Positions 1 to 7,124 are shown, counted from the stretch's first letter. The stretch: 13,762 nucleotides of DNA from Baffinella frigidus (GCA_026770585.1 MU647709.1:19294-33055); one strand, 5' to 3'. A program made the numbers and translations. The notes: a model not told the origin generated them from the letters alone.

Positions 1-134
1 GAGCCTCTGCACTGGAGAGCGAAACGCGATCCGAAAGCAAAAATGCTTTCTCTGCAGATCCCTTCTACGGAACGGCGTGTCGTTGGCATATGTTGGGAGA
101 AATTAAAACCTACAGGACCTAAAGGACTAAAGGA
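1..134 (+). repeat. SINE-like repeat, subfamily A, copy 1
   Basis: First of three copies of a dispersed repeat (others at 956-1062 and 1195-1333). It opens with CCTCTGCACTGGAGAG, continues through GATCCGAAAGCAAAAATGC and TGTTGGGAGAAATTAAAACC, and ends in a short 9-bp periodic tail based on CCTAAAGGA. A fixed 3' end with a short repeated tail and no coding capacity resembles a SINE, but no clear Pol III A/B boxes were found, so the class is inference. A perfect 7-bp stem GAAAGCA/TGCTTTC (33-50) lies inside. The 5' end may extend beyond the window. Confidence 0.6.
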
Positions 135-400
135 GCAAGTCAACAACCTCCTCTACCGAAGTTAACAATCCTAGGGCGATTTGGTAGAGGGAGGCTTAGA
201 AATCGAGGCTATGAAAGATCTTCCCCCCCTACCAAAGGCAGTCAGAAGGGTTCAATTCAAATCAGTTTGGCCAAAGGGCACATTTTTGCTGACGGGAACT
301 TGAACGTCCCCCAATTTCATCCACGGATTTCGAATCAATGGACTCTTCACCACACAGATGGACTCTTTACCACACAAAAGTCCTTTAAAGGACCTAAAGG

Positions 401-612
401 TTTCTGCCGCGCTCCTCTACACCGGGGGGGCTGAATGTGATCCGAAAGGAAACATGGCTTTTTGCAGAACAAGTTCCGGTGTCCGCCTATGGTGGGAGTT
501 GAAAGGAACCTAAAAGAAAGCATGGCCTTTCGAAAGGAAGCATGGCCTTTCTACAGAACAAGTTCCGGTGTCCGCCTATGTTGGGAGCTCGAAGAACCTC
601 AAAGACCTAAAG
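401..612 (+). repeat. SINE-like repeat, subfamily B, two adjacent copies
   Basis: Two head-to-tail copies (about 401-513 and 514-612) of the subfamily that recurs through the first 4 kb. The shared body is GATCCGAAAGGAAGCATGG, then CTGCAGAACAAGTTCCGGTG, then CCGCCTATGTTGGGAGCTCG, then AAGAACCTAAAGGACCTAAAG-like tail units. The second copy begins with a local duplication of GGAAGCATGGCCTTTC. The short open frame across it is only the repeat translated; the same peptide-like string recurs wherever the repeat does. Confidence 0.65.
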
Positions 613-626
613 AACGACGCAGAATG

Positions 627-802
627 CTGCAGGTAAGTGAGGCCCGCACTCCACACAGCGGACTTCGAAGGGATTTTGAATAACCCCTAGGCGATAAGAC
701 CTAGGACCCTACCTACAGTAGGCAACCGGTAGGGACATGGGGGGGTTCTTATGGATAAGGTAACGGAACCGCAGAGGGCTGCAGGTTGGTGAGGCCCGCA
801 CC
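627..802 (+). mobile_element. TIR element family C, copy 1 (right end lost)
   Basis: Starts with the family C terminal motif CCACACAGCGGACTTCGAAG at 651 and carries the family hairpin around 702-735 (CCTAC...GTAGG) followed by GGATAAGGTAACGGAA. The matching right terminus seen in the copies at 6744-6915 and 10026-10190 is missing. A direct repeat of about 30 bp (core GTGAGGCCCGCAC) sits at 619-650 and again at 771-802, 152 bp apart, so the copy is bracketed by duplicated flank sequence. No coding capacity. Confidence 0.5.
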
Positions 803-955
803 CTGCCTGTTATGGTTTGGAGATGACGGGTTTAATCCGGGGACATGTTCAATTTAAAAAAACATGGAACCGTATTTGTTCATAGGAGTTAGACGAATGT
901 CAATTAGGGCCCTAAGTAGATTTAATTAGGGCCAGAATCTGGCTTGATAGGCCCC
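803..955. other. Unassigned spacer
   Basis: No gene or strong repeat was recognised. A small inverted repeat CATGTT...AACATG lies at about 845-866, and ATTAGGGCC occurs twice near 903 and 923. Confidence 0.4.
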
Positions 956-1122
956 TTTCCCCTCTTCACGAGTCTCTGCACTGGAGAGCTAAAAGCGATC
1001 CGAAAGCAAAAATGCGTGTCGTTGGGGCATGTTGGGAGAAATTAAAACCTAAAGGACTTAAAGAACCATTTCCGGTGTCCACCTATGTTGGGAGCTCGAA
1101 GATCCTAAAGGACCTAAAGGAC
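956..1122 (+). repeat. SINE-like repeat A copy 2 fused to a 5'-truncated B copy
   Basis: Subfamily A from about 956 to 1062, with an internal deletion that removes the hairpin 3' arm and following sequence: AAAAATGC runs directly into GTGTCGTTGG. It is followed without spacer by a 5'-truncated subfamily B copy beginning near TTCCGGTGTCC at about 1070 and ending in CCTAAAGG tail units. The B copy keeps only its 3' half, as 5'-truncated retroposed copies commonly do. Confidence 0.6.
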
Positions 1123-1194
1123 TTGGGCTTGGTGGGTGTGCGAGTGAGCCCCAATTTGGATTAACTTAAACACCCCAAGAGAACCACCCTCCAT

Positions 1195-1461
1195 CCCCTC
1201 TTTACAAGCCTCTGCACTGGAGAGCTAAATGCAATCCGAAAGCAAAAATTCTTTTTTTGCACATCCTTTCTACGGAAGGGCGTGTTGTTGGGCCAAGTTT
1301 GTTAGAAATCAAAAATCTAAGGACCTAAAGGATCAGTAATCAGAAATCAGAATAAAGCACCGGGGAGCCTGTATGCGATCCGAAAGGAAGCATGCTTTTT
1401 TTGCAAACAAGTTCCGGTGTCCGCCTATGTTGGGAGCTCGAAGAACCTCAAGGACCTAAAG
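1195..1461 (+). repeat. SINE-like repeat A copy 3 and B copy 4
   Basis: A copy at 1195-1333 starts with TTTACAAGCCTCTGCACTGG and ends in GGACCTAAAGGA. A B copy follows at about 1357-1461, starting at GCACCGGGGAGCC and ending in CAAGGACCTAAAG. Between them is a short AATCAG repeat (1332-1351). The B copy retains CACCGG near its start and CCGGTG mid-element, which can pair. Confidence 0.6.
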
Positions 1462-1594
1462 TTCGTACAATGGGGGAAACCTCTACACACCCACCTTTCT
1501 CTCTCCCTTCACTTTGCTGACTCCCGTACATTGGGGTAAACCTCTACATTTGCTTGTTTTGACATCTGAGGTATCCGTGGTTGGAGCTGCTATG

Positions 1595-1632
1595 AGCTTA
1601 ACGATGGGATACCATTATGGGATACCATTATG
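1595..1632 (+). repeat. Short tandem duplication GGGATACCATTAT x2
   Basis: The 13-mer GGGATACCATTAT occurs twice back to back, followed by another GGG. A local replication-slippage duplication with no assigned function. Confidence 0.6.
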
Positions 1633-1722
1633 GGCCTTCAGCCGACTTGCTTTATCCTGGTGTGTGTGAGCGCGTTCCTCTTTGGGATAACTCACACCCG
1701 TTTGAGGATACCCTGTAGCCGA

Positions 1723-1950
1723 TTTCTGCCGCGATCCTTCTGCACCGGAGGGCCTGATGAAATCCGAAAGGAAGCATGGCCTTTCTGCAGGATAAGTTCC
1801 GGTGTCCGCCTAGGTTGGGAGCTCGAAGAACCTAAAGGGCCTAAAGTTCCGGTGTCCGCCTATGTTGGGAGCTCGAAGAACCTACAGGACTCAAAGGGCC
1901 AAACGTGAACAAGTTCCGGTGAACGCATGTTGGGAGCTTGAACAACCGAA
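1723..1950 (+). repeat. SINE-like repeat B: full copy followed by two 5'-truncated copies
   Basis: The most complete subfamily B copy runs 1723-1845, beginning TTTCTGCCGCGATCCTTCTG as at 401. Two 3'-half copies follow at about 1846-1900 and 1909-1946, each starting at or near GTTCCGGTG. In the full copy CACCGGA (1743-1749) is complementary to TCCGGTG (1798-1804), and GAAAGG is complementary to CCTTTC inside it, giving a two-stem fold. The open frame across this stretch is the repeat, not a gene. Confidence 0.65.
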
Positions 1951-1954
1951 AAGA

Positions 1955-2058
1955 TAAACCCTATACCCTAAACCCTAAACCCTAAACCCTAAACCTTAAA
2001 CCCTAAACGCAGGTTAAAAACCTAATTCTACACCCTAAACCCTAAACCCTAAACCCTA
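1955..2058 (-). repeat. Interstitial telomere-like array (CCCTAAA)n
   Basis: About nine near-perfect CCCTAAA units in two blocks (about 1962-2009 and 2030-2058), separated by a degenerate GCAGGTTAAAAACC stretch. CCCTAAA/TTTAGGG is the Arabidopsis-type telomere repeat, also known in several algae and protists. Here it is internal and followed by unrelated sequence, so it is not an intact chromosome end. Confidence 0.85.
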
Positions 2059-2290
2059 GACTTTTCTGACTGAATCCTGAGTCTTTCGGGGCAAATCATT
2101 CCCGAGTCTTTCTGGGCAAATCCTGAGTCTTTCTGGGTAAATCCTGGGTGTTTTTGATTGAATCCTCAGGATTCTAAAAATCCCGAGTCATCTTGACTTT
2201 TGACATCCTGATCCATAAAGACTTAGGATTTGCCCATACAGACTCAGGATTTAGTCAGAAAGACTCAAGACTGACTCAGAGGGACTCAGA
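2058..2290. repeat. Foldback tandem array built on a 20-24 bp unit
   Basis: The left half repeats AATCCTGAGTCTTTCTGGGC-like units about four times. The right half carries the reverse complement (GACTCAGGATT, AGAAAGACTCA) three to four times. TTCTGACTGAATCCTGAGTC near 2064 matches the complement of GACTCAGGATTTAGTCAGAA near 2249. The whole is an imperfect palindrome whose arms are themselves tandem repeats. Confidence 0.7.
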
Positions 2291-2896
2291 ATTCACACTT
2301 GTGCAGCGAAACATCCGGTTCCCGCCAAAAACTGGTGGGTTTTAAAAGTTTATGGGGTGCAGAGCTTAAAAACTGATGGGCCGCCTTCGCCTTGACTCGT
2401 CGGCCACACTGGAAACCCGGTTTGCGGTTCAGGGTTCAGGGGTGAAGGGTTTGACCCGGAAGGAGGTCTTGTCGATAAAATGGACCGATCATAGTCTGGC
2501 AATGGCACGGGTTAGGCAATAACGGCGAACCCTCTTGAATAAATTCAGTAATCAGTAATCAGTAATCGCCACCATATCTGGGGATATTACCCCATGTAGG
2601 ATCCCGGAGTGACTTTACACAGGTCACGTCCATTCAGTCACGTCCACTATAAGGAGATGTAAGCCCACTGCACGTCGCCAGACCATACTGGTGGGGCTCC
2701 CTGGAGAACCCCCAAGTGCCCTGAGACCCCGATTGGGTCGTGCGCTATCTGTCAAGCCGGATCCCCCCCAGCCGTTTCGCCCACACAGGGAGGAATTGGA
2801 GCCATTTGCTCTGGACTCGGAGTTCCCAGTCTAGCGGGGAACTCCAAGCTCAGCAGGTGTCACTTTCGAGATTGACACCTTGACACTATCTGACCG
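2291..2896. other. Non-coding stretch with small hairpins
   Basis: No convincing gene. It holds a triplicated CAGTAAT tract (about 2545-2568), a CACGTCCA/TCAGT repeat near 2627-2648, and two clean hairpins: GGAGTTCCC/GGGGAACTCC at 2819-2845 and GGTGTCA/TGACACC at 2856-2879. Confidence 0.5.
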
Positions 2897-2992
2897 TCCT
2901 TCAGGTCCTTGAGGATCTTCGAGCTCCCAACATAGGCGGACACTGGAACTTGTTCTGCAAAGATTCCATGCTTCCTCTCGGAGGCTCAAATG
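2897..2992 (-). repeat. SINE-like repeat B on the minus strand
   Basis: Reverse complement of subfamily B: GAGCTCCCAACATAGGCGGA, then GGAACTTGTTCTGCA, then CATGCTTCCT. It is the only copy in this orientation that I found, which argues for dispersal rather than purely local tandem duplication. Confidence 0.65.
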
Positions 2993-3200
2993 CCCCGATC
3001 CGACATTCTGAAATGTGGGCATAGCGAAGTGCAGCGCGCAGCGGCGCACTAGGGATCACAACCACTGGGTTGCTTCCTTTACTGCAGGGCCAATTTCCCC
3101 CGCCCCGGTTGACTCATCCTGGCTCTCTCCAGCCAAAATAGCTTCGACGTCTGCCGAAGCGGGCCTATCCCCGGATGGTCCTCACAGTTTGGGAGTTAAG
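2993..3200. other. Unassigned spacer
   Basis: Ordinary-looking sequence between the minus-strand SINE-like copy and the telomere-like array. A 77-residue open frame begins at 3015 but shows no recognisable motif and runs into the heptamer array, so it is not called. Confidence 0.4.
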
Positions 3201-3470
3201 CGTTCAGGGTTCGAAGTTGAGGGTTTAGGGTTTAGGGTGTACATGTAGGTGTAGGGTGTAGGGTGTAGGGTGTAGTTTTAGAGTTTAGGGTCTAGGGTTT
3301 GGGGTTCAGGGTTTAGGGTTTAGGAATTAGGGCGTTTAGCGTTCAGGGATAGGATGTAGGGTGTAAAGTTTGGGGTGTAGGGTGTAGGGGGTAGGGGGTA
3401 GGGTTTAGGGTTTAGGGTTCAGGGTTTAGGGGTCAGGGTTCAGGGTTCAGGGGTAAGGGGGAAGGATTTA
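3201..3470 (+). repeat. Degenerate telomere-like array (TTTAGGG/TGTAGGG/TTCAGGG)
   Basis: Dozens of degenerate 7-mers, chiefly TTTAGGG, TGTAGGG and TTCAGGG, all G-rich on the plus strand and so opposite in orientation to the array at 1955-2058. With that array it brackets 2059-3200 in the same polarity as the two ends of a chromosome. Confidence 0.8.
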
Positions 3471-3474
3471 TGCA

Positions 3475-3670
3475 TACAGGGGTATCTGGGCTATGAACAC
3501 GGCTGCTCCGACATCGGTCGGTGTCTGTTTTCTTAAATTATTACCAGAAGGTTGAATAAACGCAAGATTCAGTCAACCCTCTGGTCTCAATTAAGAAAAT
3601 GGGGGGCCCGTATCCAGTCATCAGTTTGTGCTATCAACTTCTGCTTTCTTATAGCCCAGACACCCCTGTA
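3475..3670. mobile_element. TIR element (TA)CAGGGGTATCTGGGCTAT, 196 bp
   Basis: Left end TACAGGGGTATCTGGGCTAT (3475-3494) is the near-exact inverse of ATAGCCCAGACACCCCTGTA (3651-3670). Inside, a second inverted repeat (about 3528-3556 with 3567-3599; TTTTCTTAA...TTAAGAAAA and CCAGAAGGTTGA...TCAACCCTCTGG) forms a hairpin. It lies inside telomere-like DNA, which resumes at about 3687. It has no coding capacity. The first residues, CAGGGGTAYCT, match the termini of family D, suggesting the same mobilising transposase. TA on both sides fits a TA target-site duplication. Confidence 0.7.
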
Positions 3671-3686
3671 GGCGACCTTTGTTTAT

Positions 3687-3812
3687 GGTTTCGGGTTTAG
3701 GGTTTCGGGTTTCGGGTTCAGGGTTTCGGGTTCAGGGTTTCGGGTTCAGGTTGTAGGGTGTACGGTTTACGGATTATCAAGGGTTCAGGGTTTAGGGTTC
3801 AGAGTTTAGGGA
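3687..3812 (+). repeat. Telomere-like array, TTTCGGG/TTCAGGG variants
   Basis: Continuation of the heptamer array after the inserted TIR element, with TTTCGGG and TTCAGGG as the common variants, breaking down towards a SINE-like copy at 3815. Confidence 0.75.
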
Positions 3813-3814
3813 CC

Positions 3815-3912
3815 AGCTTGATGTGATCCGAAAGGAAGCATGGCCTTTCTACAGAACCTGTTCCGGTGTCCGCCTATGTTGGGAGCTCGAAGAACCTGAA
3901 GGACCTAAAGGG
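3815..3912 (+). repeat. SINE-like repeat B, copy next to telomere-like DNA
   Basis: A well-preserved subfamily B copy: GATCCGAAAGGAAGCATGG through CCGCCTATGTTGGGAGCTCG to AAGGACCTAAAGGG. It joins heptamer array on the left and GGGTGTA-rich sequence on the right. Confidence 0.65.
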
Positions 3913-3971
3913 TTGACTCACCCGATTGATGGTGATAGGGTTTTAGGGTGTAGGATTTGGTGTAGGGTTGA

Positions 3972-4062
3972 GGGTGTACGAGCTCGTAGGACCCTACCGG
4001 TAGGGTGTAGGGTGTACGAGCTCGCAGGGTGTACGAGCTCGTAGGGTGTACGAGCTCGCAGG
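3972..4062 (+). repeat. 17-bp minisatellite with TACGAGCTCGTA palindrome
   Basis: Four copies of GGTGTACGAGCTCGYAG near 3973, 4010, 4027 and 4044; the last three are contiguous. Each unit is a heptamer-like GGGTGTA fused to CGAGCTCG, and two of the units contain the 12-bp palindrome TACGAGCTCGTA. It seems to have arisen from the surrounding GGGTGTA sequence. Between units 1 and 2 sits CCCTACCGGTAGGG, another perfect palindrome. Confidence 0.75.
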
Positions 4063-4244
4063 GTTTAGGCGTACACGCGTAACACGACCTCAAGCTCAAG
4101 CAAGGGGAGAGATTCCCATGGCTCAAGGGGGATACCTGGATACGAACGAAGTTCGTACTGCAGGATTTTCGTGTAGTTACGGCCTTTTCAGACCTGGAAT
4201 TGGAGCCAATTGGTCTTCTAAAGTCAGATAGCGCCTGGAATTGG

Positions 4245-4405
4245 AGCCGTTTTGGGGGCGGGGGCACGGATCCTTGGCGAGGGCGAGATCGCATCAAAAC
4301 TTTGATTACGGTGAACACTGGCCCTCGCCGAGAGCCAGTAGTGTTCACCGTAATCAAATGTTCAAAAAAATTGAAATCGGCGAAGGCAGGCGTGCCCCCG
4401 CATCC
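4245..4405. repeat. Hairpin with perfect 19-bp stem
   Basis: TTTGATTACGGTGAACACT (4301-4319) is perfectly complementary to AGTGTTCACCGTAATCAAA (4340-4358) around a 20-nt loop; the loop's own ACTGGC/GCCAGT can extend the stem with a 3-nt offset. Weaker outer arms rich in GGGCGGGGGCACGG and CGTGCCCCCGC may extend the palindrome to about 4245-4405. No TIR family match elsewhere in the window. Confidence 0.7.
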
Positions 4406-4443
4406 TTCATGGGGCCCTTCGGAGGCCTAAACTTTAAGGGCGA

Positions 4444-4570
4444 CGCCCGAAAATCTCAACACCACCCCCAAACCCCCTGCGGCGCAAGCGAGGCGAAGAA
4501 TCGCCGGGCAGGCGATTCTTCGCCACGCCAGCCGCAGGGGGTTTGGGGGTGGTGTTGAGATTTTTGGGCG
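4444..4570. repeat. 127-bp near-perfect hairpin
   Basis: The arm beginning CGCCCGAAAATCTCAACACC (4444) pairs with the arm ending GGTGTTGAGATTTTTGGGCG (4570), through a run containing CCCCCAAACCCCCTGCGGC. An inner stem GCGAAGAATCGCC/GGCGATTCTTCGC lies around the centre near 4507. The only large irregularities are a small internal mismatch zone and one base in the outer stem. This is the cleanest long hairpin in the first 5 kb. An unknown MITE or a hairpin RNA source are both possible. Confidence 0.8.
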
Positions 4571-5290
4571 GAGCGAGCCCAGCCGGCAGGCTTCCCGCGT
4601 GACACGAAATTCACTATGTGGCTTGCCTCTGACTTCAAAAGGGCCCCCAGGCCAGAGCCGTGCTCTTCTTCATGGATCGGGGATATCTACCGTGGGGGGG
4701 CCCTATGTACCGGTAGTAAAACGTTAACGCTGGGGGGGCCCCAGCGGGTGGCCATCTACAAGAACGATCGGGACACTGAACCACGTCTTTTCAAGATCGT
4801 GCGACAGAGGCCAGACTTTTAAAGCTGAAAGGTGCTGACATACAGTAGTAAACATGATACAAAACTTGTAGTAAGATGGGAAGAGCCATCTATTATGTTT
4901 AAAACAAATCTTTTTCTCCCCCAGCTAAAAATACCCCTTGGTAGTACGTACCGTTATTACGATGCGGGCCCGAGTCCGTCCGACACGTGTGGAACTCACT
5001 CAAGGGTTTTAACTTGGGACGTGCAGGACGTGTAGGAGATCATCACGGTTTAGGTCATTTTTTTGTGAGATGATGGCTGTAGTAAACTCGTGACTTTCGG
5101 TGCACGTGACTCACCAGTCGACTGTTTATCAATAGATGGACGTCATGCACACTCGGATGACCCCCAACCCCACGCTGACTGACGCTGACTTCAGGTGTAA
5201 ATGATGAGTAAAAACCCGTGCCCCCCCTGTTCTCTGTACGGGCGCATAGGATCCTCCAGAGGTCACTTAAGTTACGAAAGTCCTCATCTC
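4571..5290. other. Low-repeat stretch, no gene called
   Basis: About 700 bp without a recognised repeat family. Two short plus-strand open frames (4616-4822, 68 residues; 4832-5035, 67 residues) have no motif I recognise. A pyrimidine tract ending CCCCCAG at 4924 and GTAAGA at 4871 resemble splice sites 54 nt apart, which is not enough to call an exon. A GTCCTCA/TGAGGAC hairpin lies at 5280-5300. Confidence 0.4.
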
Positions 5291-5375
5291 TTCTGAGGAC
5301 CCTCACGCGCATCTCTTCTCCCTGATCTAGCTGACGGTCCTTGAGCGCCACAGACAGCAAGCAGCTTGAGCCGAG

Positions 5376-6242
5376 ATGACCGGACAGCACGGAAGGCAAC
5401 TACCGACAGTGAGACCATCCGCAACGCGCTGCGATCCACCGCGCCGCGGCCCCTTCTGCCACGCCCACTCAAAAAAAGCAGTCACAGCCGCACCATGCCA
5501 AGTTGCACGGCCCTCGTCGGCGTTGCCCAACTTGCGGCAACAGATGGACCCGCGCGGCCACCTCCAAGAAATCCTCGACCTCCAAGCGCCACGCGACGAC
5601 ATTCGCGGACAGGACCTCCAGCAGAGCAGCCCCGAGGGTGCGAAAGCGTCGTTCCACGCTGCTGCGTCTTTCCGCGGCTCTGCGTCTTGGCACTCTTCTA
5701 GGAAGGCGTCTTTCCACGCTTCTGCGACTTGCCACGCTTCCGGTGCGAAGTCCCTCCTCGACATCCTCCACGACATCCCCTCGGACGTTCCACGCTCAGA
5801 TGAGCGGCGCACGCCGCCAACGCGGATGTCAAGAATCCTCCACGGCAGCAGCAGCCCCCACTTCCGAAACAGCGTGCCCAACTTCCGAAGCAACATTGGG
5901 ACCCCGCCGGCGGGGTCGGCGTCAAGCTACAGCCGCGACATCCTCGAGACCAACGACACTTGCGACAGCCCCCTGGCGCGCCTCCCCCGCTCTCCAAAGG
6001 GGGGGCAGTCGAATTTCCCGGCGATGGCCCCGGCGATGGTTCCGGCTAGCGGCATGGTTCCTATTTCGAGTATCCCTGCCAGGATGCGGATCCGGATCGT
6101 GTGGGAGCCGTCCCACGTCGCGTTCGCGCAGCGCTACTTCCCAGAGCGCAGCGAAGGCGCCTCATCGCCCCCGCTGGGTGAGAGCAGAAACCGCAACCAC
6201 CTGCAGCCGGCGCGCGCGTCCAAGCTCTGTGTCGAAGGCTGA
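5376..6242 (+). CDS. Hypothetical Ser/Pro/Arg-rich 288-residue protein
   Basis: The only frame I would consider a gene. It lies in a GC-rich island (about 5290-6450) that stands out from the repeats around it. Evidence for coding is codon usage: all 9 Phe codons are TTC, all 13 His codons are CAC, and Asp, Asn and Ile are mostly C-ending. The start is the ATG in GCCGAGATGA (A at -3 is absent, G is present), so the context is moderate. I recognise no family. Visible features: a basic, Pro-rich N-terminus (1-50); a possible amphipathic LQEILDLQ stretch near 63-70; a 20-residue repeat starting KASFH at 90 and 110; SLLDILHDI near 126-134; Ser/Pro/Met-rich 205-235; and a C-terminus RYFPER...LCVEG at 253-288. 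No signal peptide or membrane segment is evident, and most of it looks disordered. Alternatives are an exon of a larger spliced gene, or a GC-rich non-coding stretch; a 311-residue frame offset by one base and a 189-residue antisense frame are also open here, as GC-rich DNA often allows. Confidence 0.4.
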   Translation: MTGQHGRQLPTVRPSATRCDPPRRGPFCHAHSKKAVTAAPCQVARPSSALPNLRQQMDPRGHLQEILDLQAPRDDIRGQDLQQSSPEGAKASFHAAASFRGSASWHSSRKASFHASATCHASGAKSLLDILHDIPSDVPRSDERRTPPTRMSRILHGSSSPHFRNSVPNFRSNIGTPPAGSASSYSRDILETNDTCDSPLARLPRSPKGGQSNFPAMAPAMVPASGMVPISSIPARMRIRIVWEPSHVAFAQRYFPERSEGASSPPLGESRNRNHLQPARASKLCVEG

Positions 6243-6247
6243 TTCGG

Positions 6248-6385
6248 CGCTACTTCCCAGAGCGCTGCGGCGGCCTCGCGACTGCCTCCTCGGCCCCGCT
6301 GGGTCCGCTGGGCGAGAGCAGACACCGCGACCACCTCCAGCCGGAGCCTTCGCCGCCCGCGTCTCAGCTCTGTCTCGAAGGCTGA
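6248..6385 (+). pseudogene. Tandem duplicate of the 3' end of the hypothetical gene
   Basis: Six bases after the stop of the preceding frame, the sequence resumes with a diverged copy of that frame's last 111 nt. Translated from 6248 it reads RYFPER, then PLGESR, HLQP and LCLEG before a TGA stop; copy 1 reads RYFPER, PLGESR, HLQP and LCVEG before its stop. The second copy is 138 nt, 27 nt (9 codons) longer, so net indels keep the frame and the stop position relative to the motif is conserved. It is in a different frame from the upstream gene, so it would need splicing to be used. It may be a decaying partial duplication or an alternative last exon. Confidence 0.5.
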
Positions 6386-6544
6386 TTTGGCCTCACCGAT
6401 TTGGTGAGAGGCTGGGCTCGCGTCCGCTCCGAAGGTGACGGGGTTGCATCGCAGCTCCCGCATGTCAACCTGAGAATGGTCGGTCAGCCGGAGTGAGGCT
6501 CTCGCACCTCCCAGCCCTTTCAGCAGTCCTCTCCCCCACATCAA

Positions 6545-6658
6545 CCCCCCCCCCCCCCCTAAGGACCCTACAGTAGGCCTATGCCTAGGGCCCTACGCTG
6601 GTCCTAGGTGGGGGGGGCGGTGGGGGGTGCGCTTTCTTATGAGCGAGGTACCCCTGTA
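6545..6658 (-). mobile_element. MITE family D, copy 1, left end replaced by a C15 tract
   Basis: The right end TTTCTTATGAGCGAGGTACC to CCCCTGTA (6658) matches the family D terminus. The interior GGACCCTACAGTAGGCC and CCTAGGGCCC is the reverse complement of the other copies, so this copy is inverted. The left terminal repeat is missing: it is replaced by 15 consecutive C (6545-6559) preceded by unrelated sequence, a truncation within the C-rich subterminal part. Confidence 0.7.
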
Positions 6659-6743
6659 GGCGTCTCTCCCTGGAGCGTGCTGTGTGATCAGTGAATGTCA
6701 ATAAACGAAAGGGTGAAGAAAGCCGGGAACATGAGTGCTGTAA

Positions 6744-6915
6744 CCACACAGCGGGCAACGAACGGAATTTCGGGCCAAACCGGGCTGAGTTTCCGGTACC
6801 TTATCAGTACATGTGGGACCCCCTCAATGTCCCCACGGGTTGCCTACCGTAGCGTCATAGGTCTCGTCGCTTACGGTAGGGGTGATTCAAAATCCCTTCG
6901 AAGTCCGCTGTGTGG
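6744..6915 (-). mobile_element. TIR element family C, copy 2, complete, 172 bp
   Basis: Bounded by CCACACAGCGGG on the left and CCCTTCGAAGTCCGCTGTGTGG on the right. On the minus strand the interior reads through CACCCCTACCG, CTATGACGCTACGG, TAGGCAACCCGTGGGG and GATAAGGTACCGG, collinear with the copy at 10026-10190. The sequence CCTACGG...CCGTAGG-type hairpin is conserved. No coding capacity and no obvious target duplication. Confidence 0.65.
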
Positions 6916-6974
6916 CTTCCCCCCCAGAACTCTTCCCCTGAAACTTTCTTTTGCAAAGTTGTAGACCTGCAAAC

Positions 6975-7124
6975 TTATCTCAGAAAACGAGTTCTAAAAC
7001 TCGTTTTCTTAAGTCAATTCATCTACAAATTTGTCAACTTATGCAGAGAGTAAATAACAAGTTGACGAATTTGGGGGGGAGTTGACTTAAGAAAACGAGT
7101 TTTAGAACTCGTTTTCTGAGATAA
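6975..7124. mobile_element. MITE family E, copy 1, 150 bp palindrome
   Basis: Terminal TTATCTCAGAAAACGAG and its inverse CTCGTTTTCTGAGATAA define the ends. The arms continue through CTTAAGTCAATT and AATTTGTCAACTT. Each arm also contains its own palindrome AAAACGAGTTCTAAAACTCG(TTTT), so the element can fold at two levels. TA on both sides (TA|TCTCAG...CTGAGA|TA) fits TA target duplication. The second copy at 11795-11944 has exactly the same length. Confidence 0.8.

Noticed and set aside
2897-2992. tRNA-like B box in the minus orientation of the SINE-like repeat (TTCGAGCTCC)
   Set aside because: It differs from the GGTTCGANTCC consensus at key positions and no A box lies at the right distance.
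4119-4128. TGGCTCAAG resembling the end of the dinoflagellate spliced leader
   Set aside because: Only the last nine bases match and no 5' portion or donor GT follows. Chance match.
3905-4357. 150-residue antisense frame
   Set aside because: It crosses a minisatellite, heptamer repeats and half of a hairpin. The predicted residues are repeats (Tyr-Thr-Leu, Glu-Leu-Val-His-Pro) without a domain.
4616-5035. Two short plus-strand frames with splice-like signals between them
   Set aside because: No recognisable motif, no clear codon bias, and GTAAGA and CCCCCAG are common by chance. Kept only as a note in the spacer entry.
5327-5896. 189-residue antisense frame and 311-residue plus frame (5503-6438)
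   Set aside because: Both overlap the 5376-6242 frame in GC-rich DNA. They lack its C-ending codon bias and have long Arg/Ala/Trp/Ser runs typical of shadow frames. Not fully excluded.
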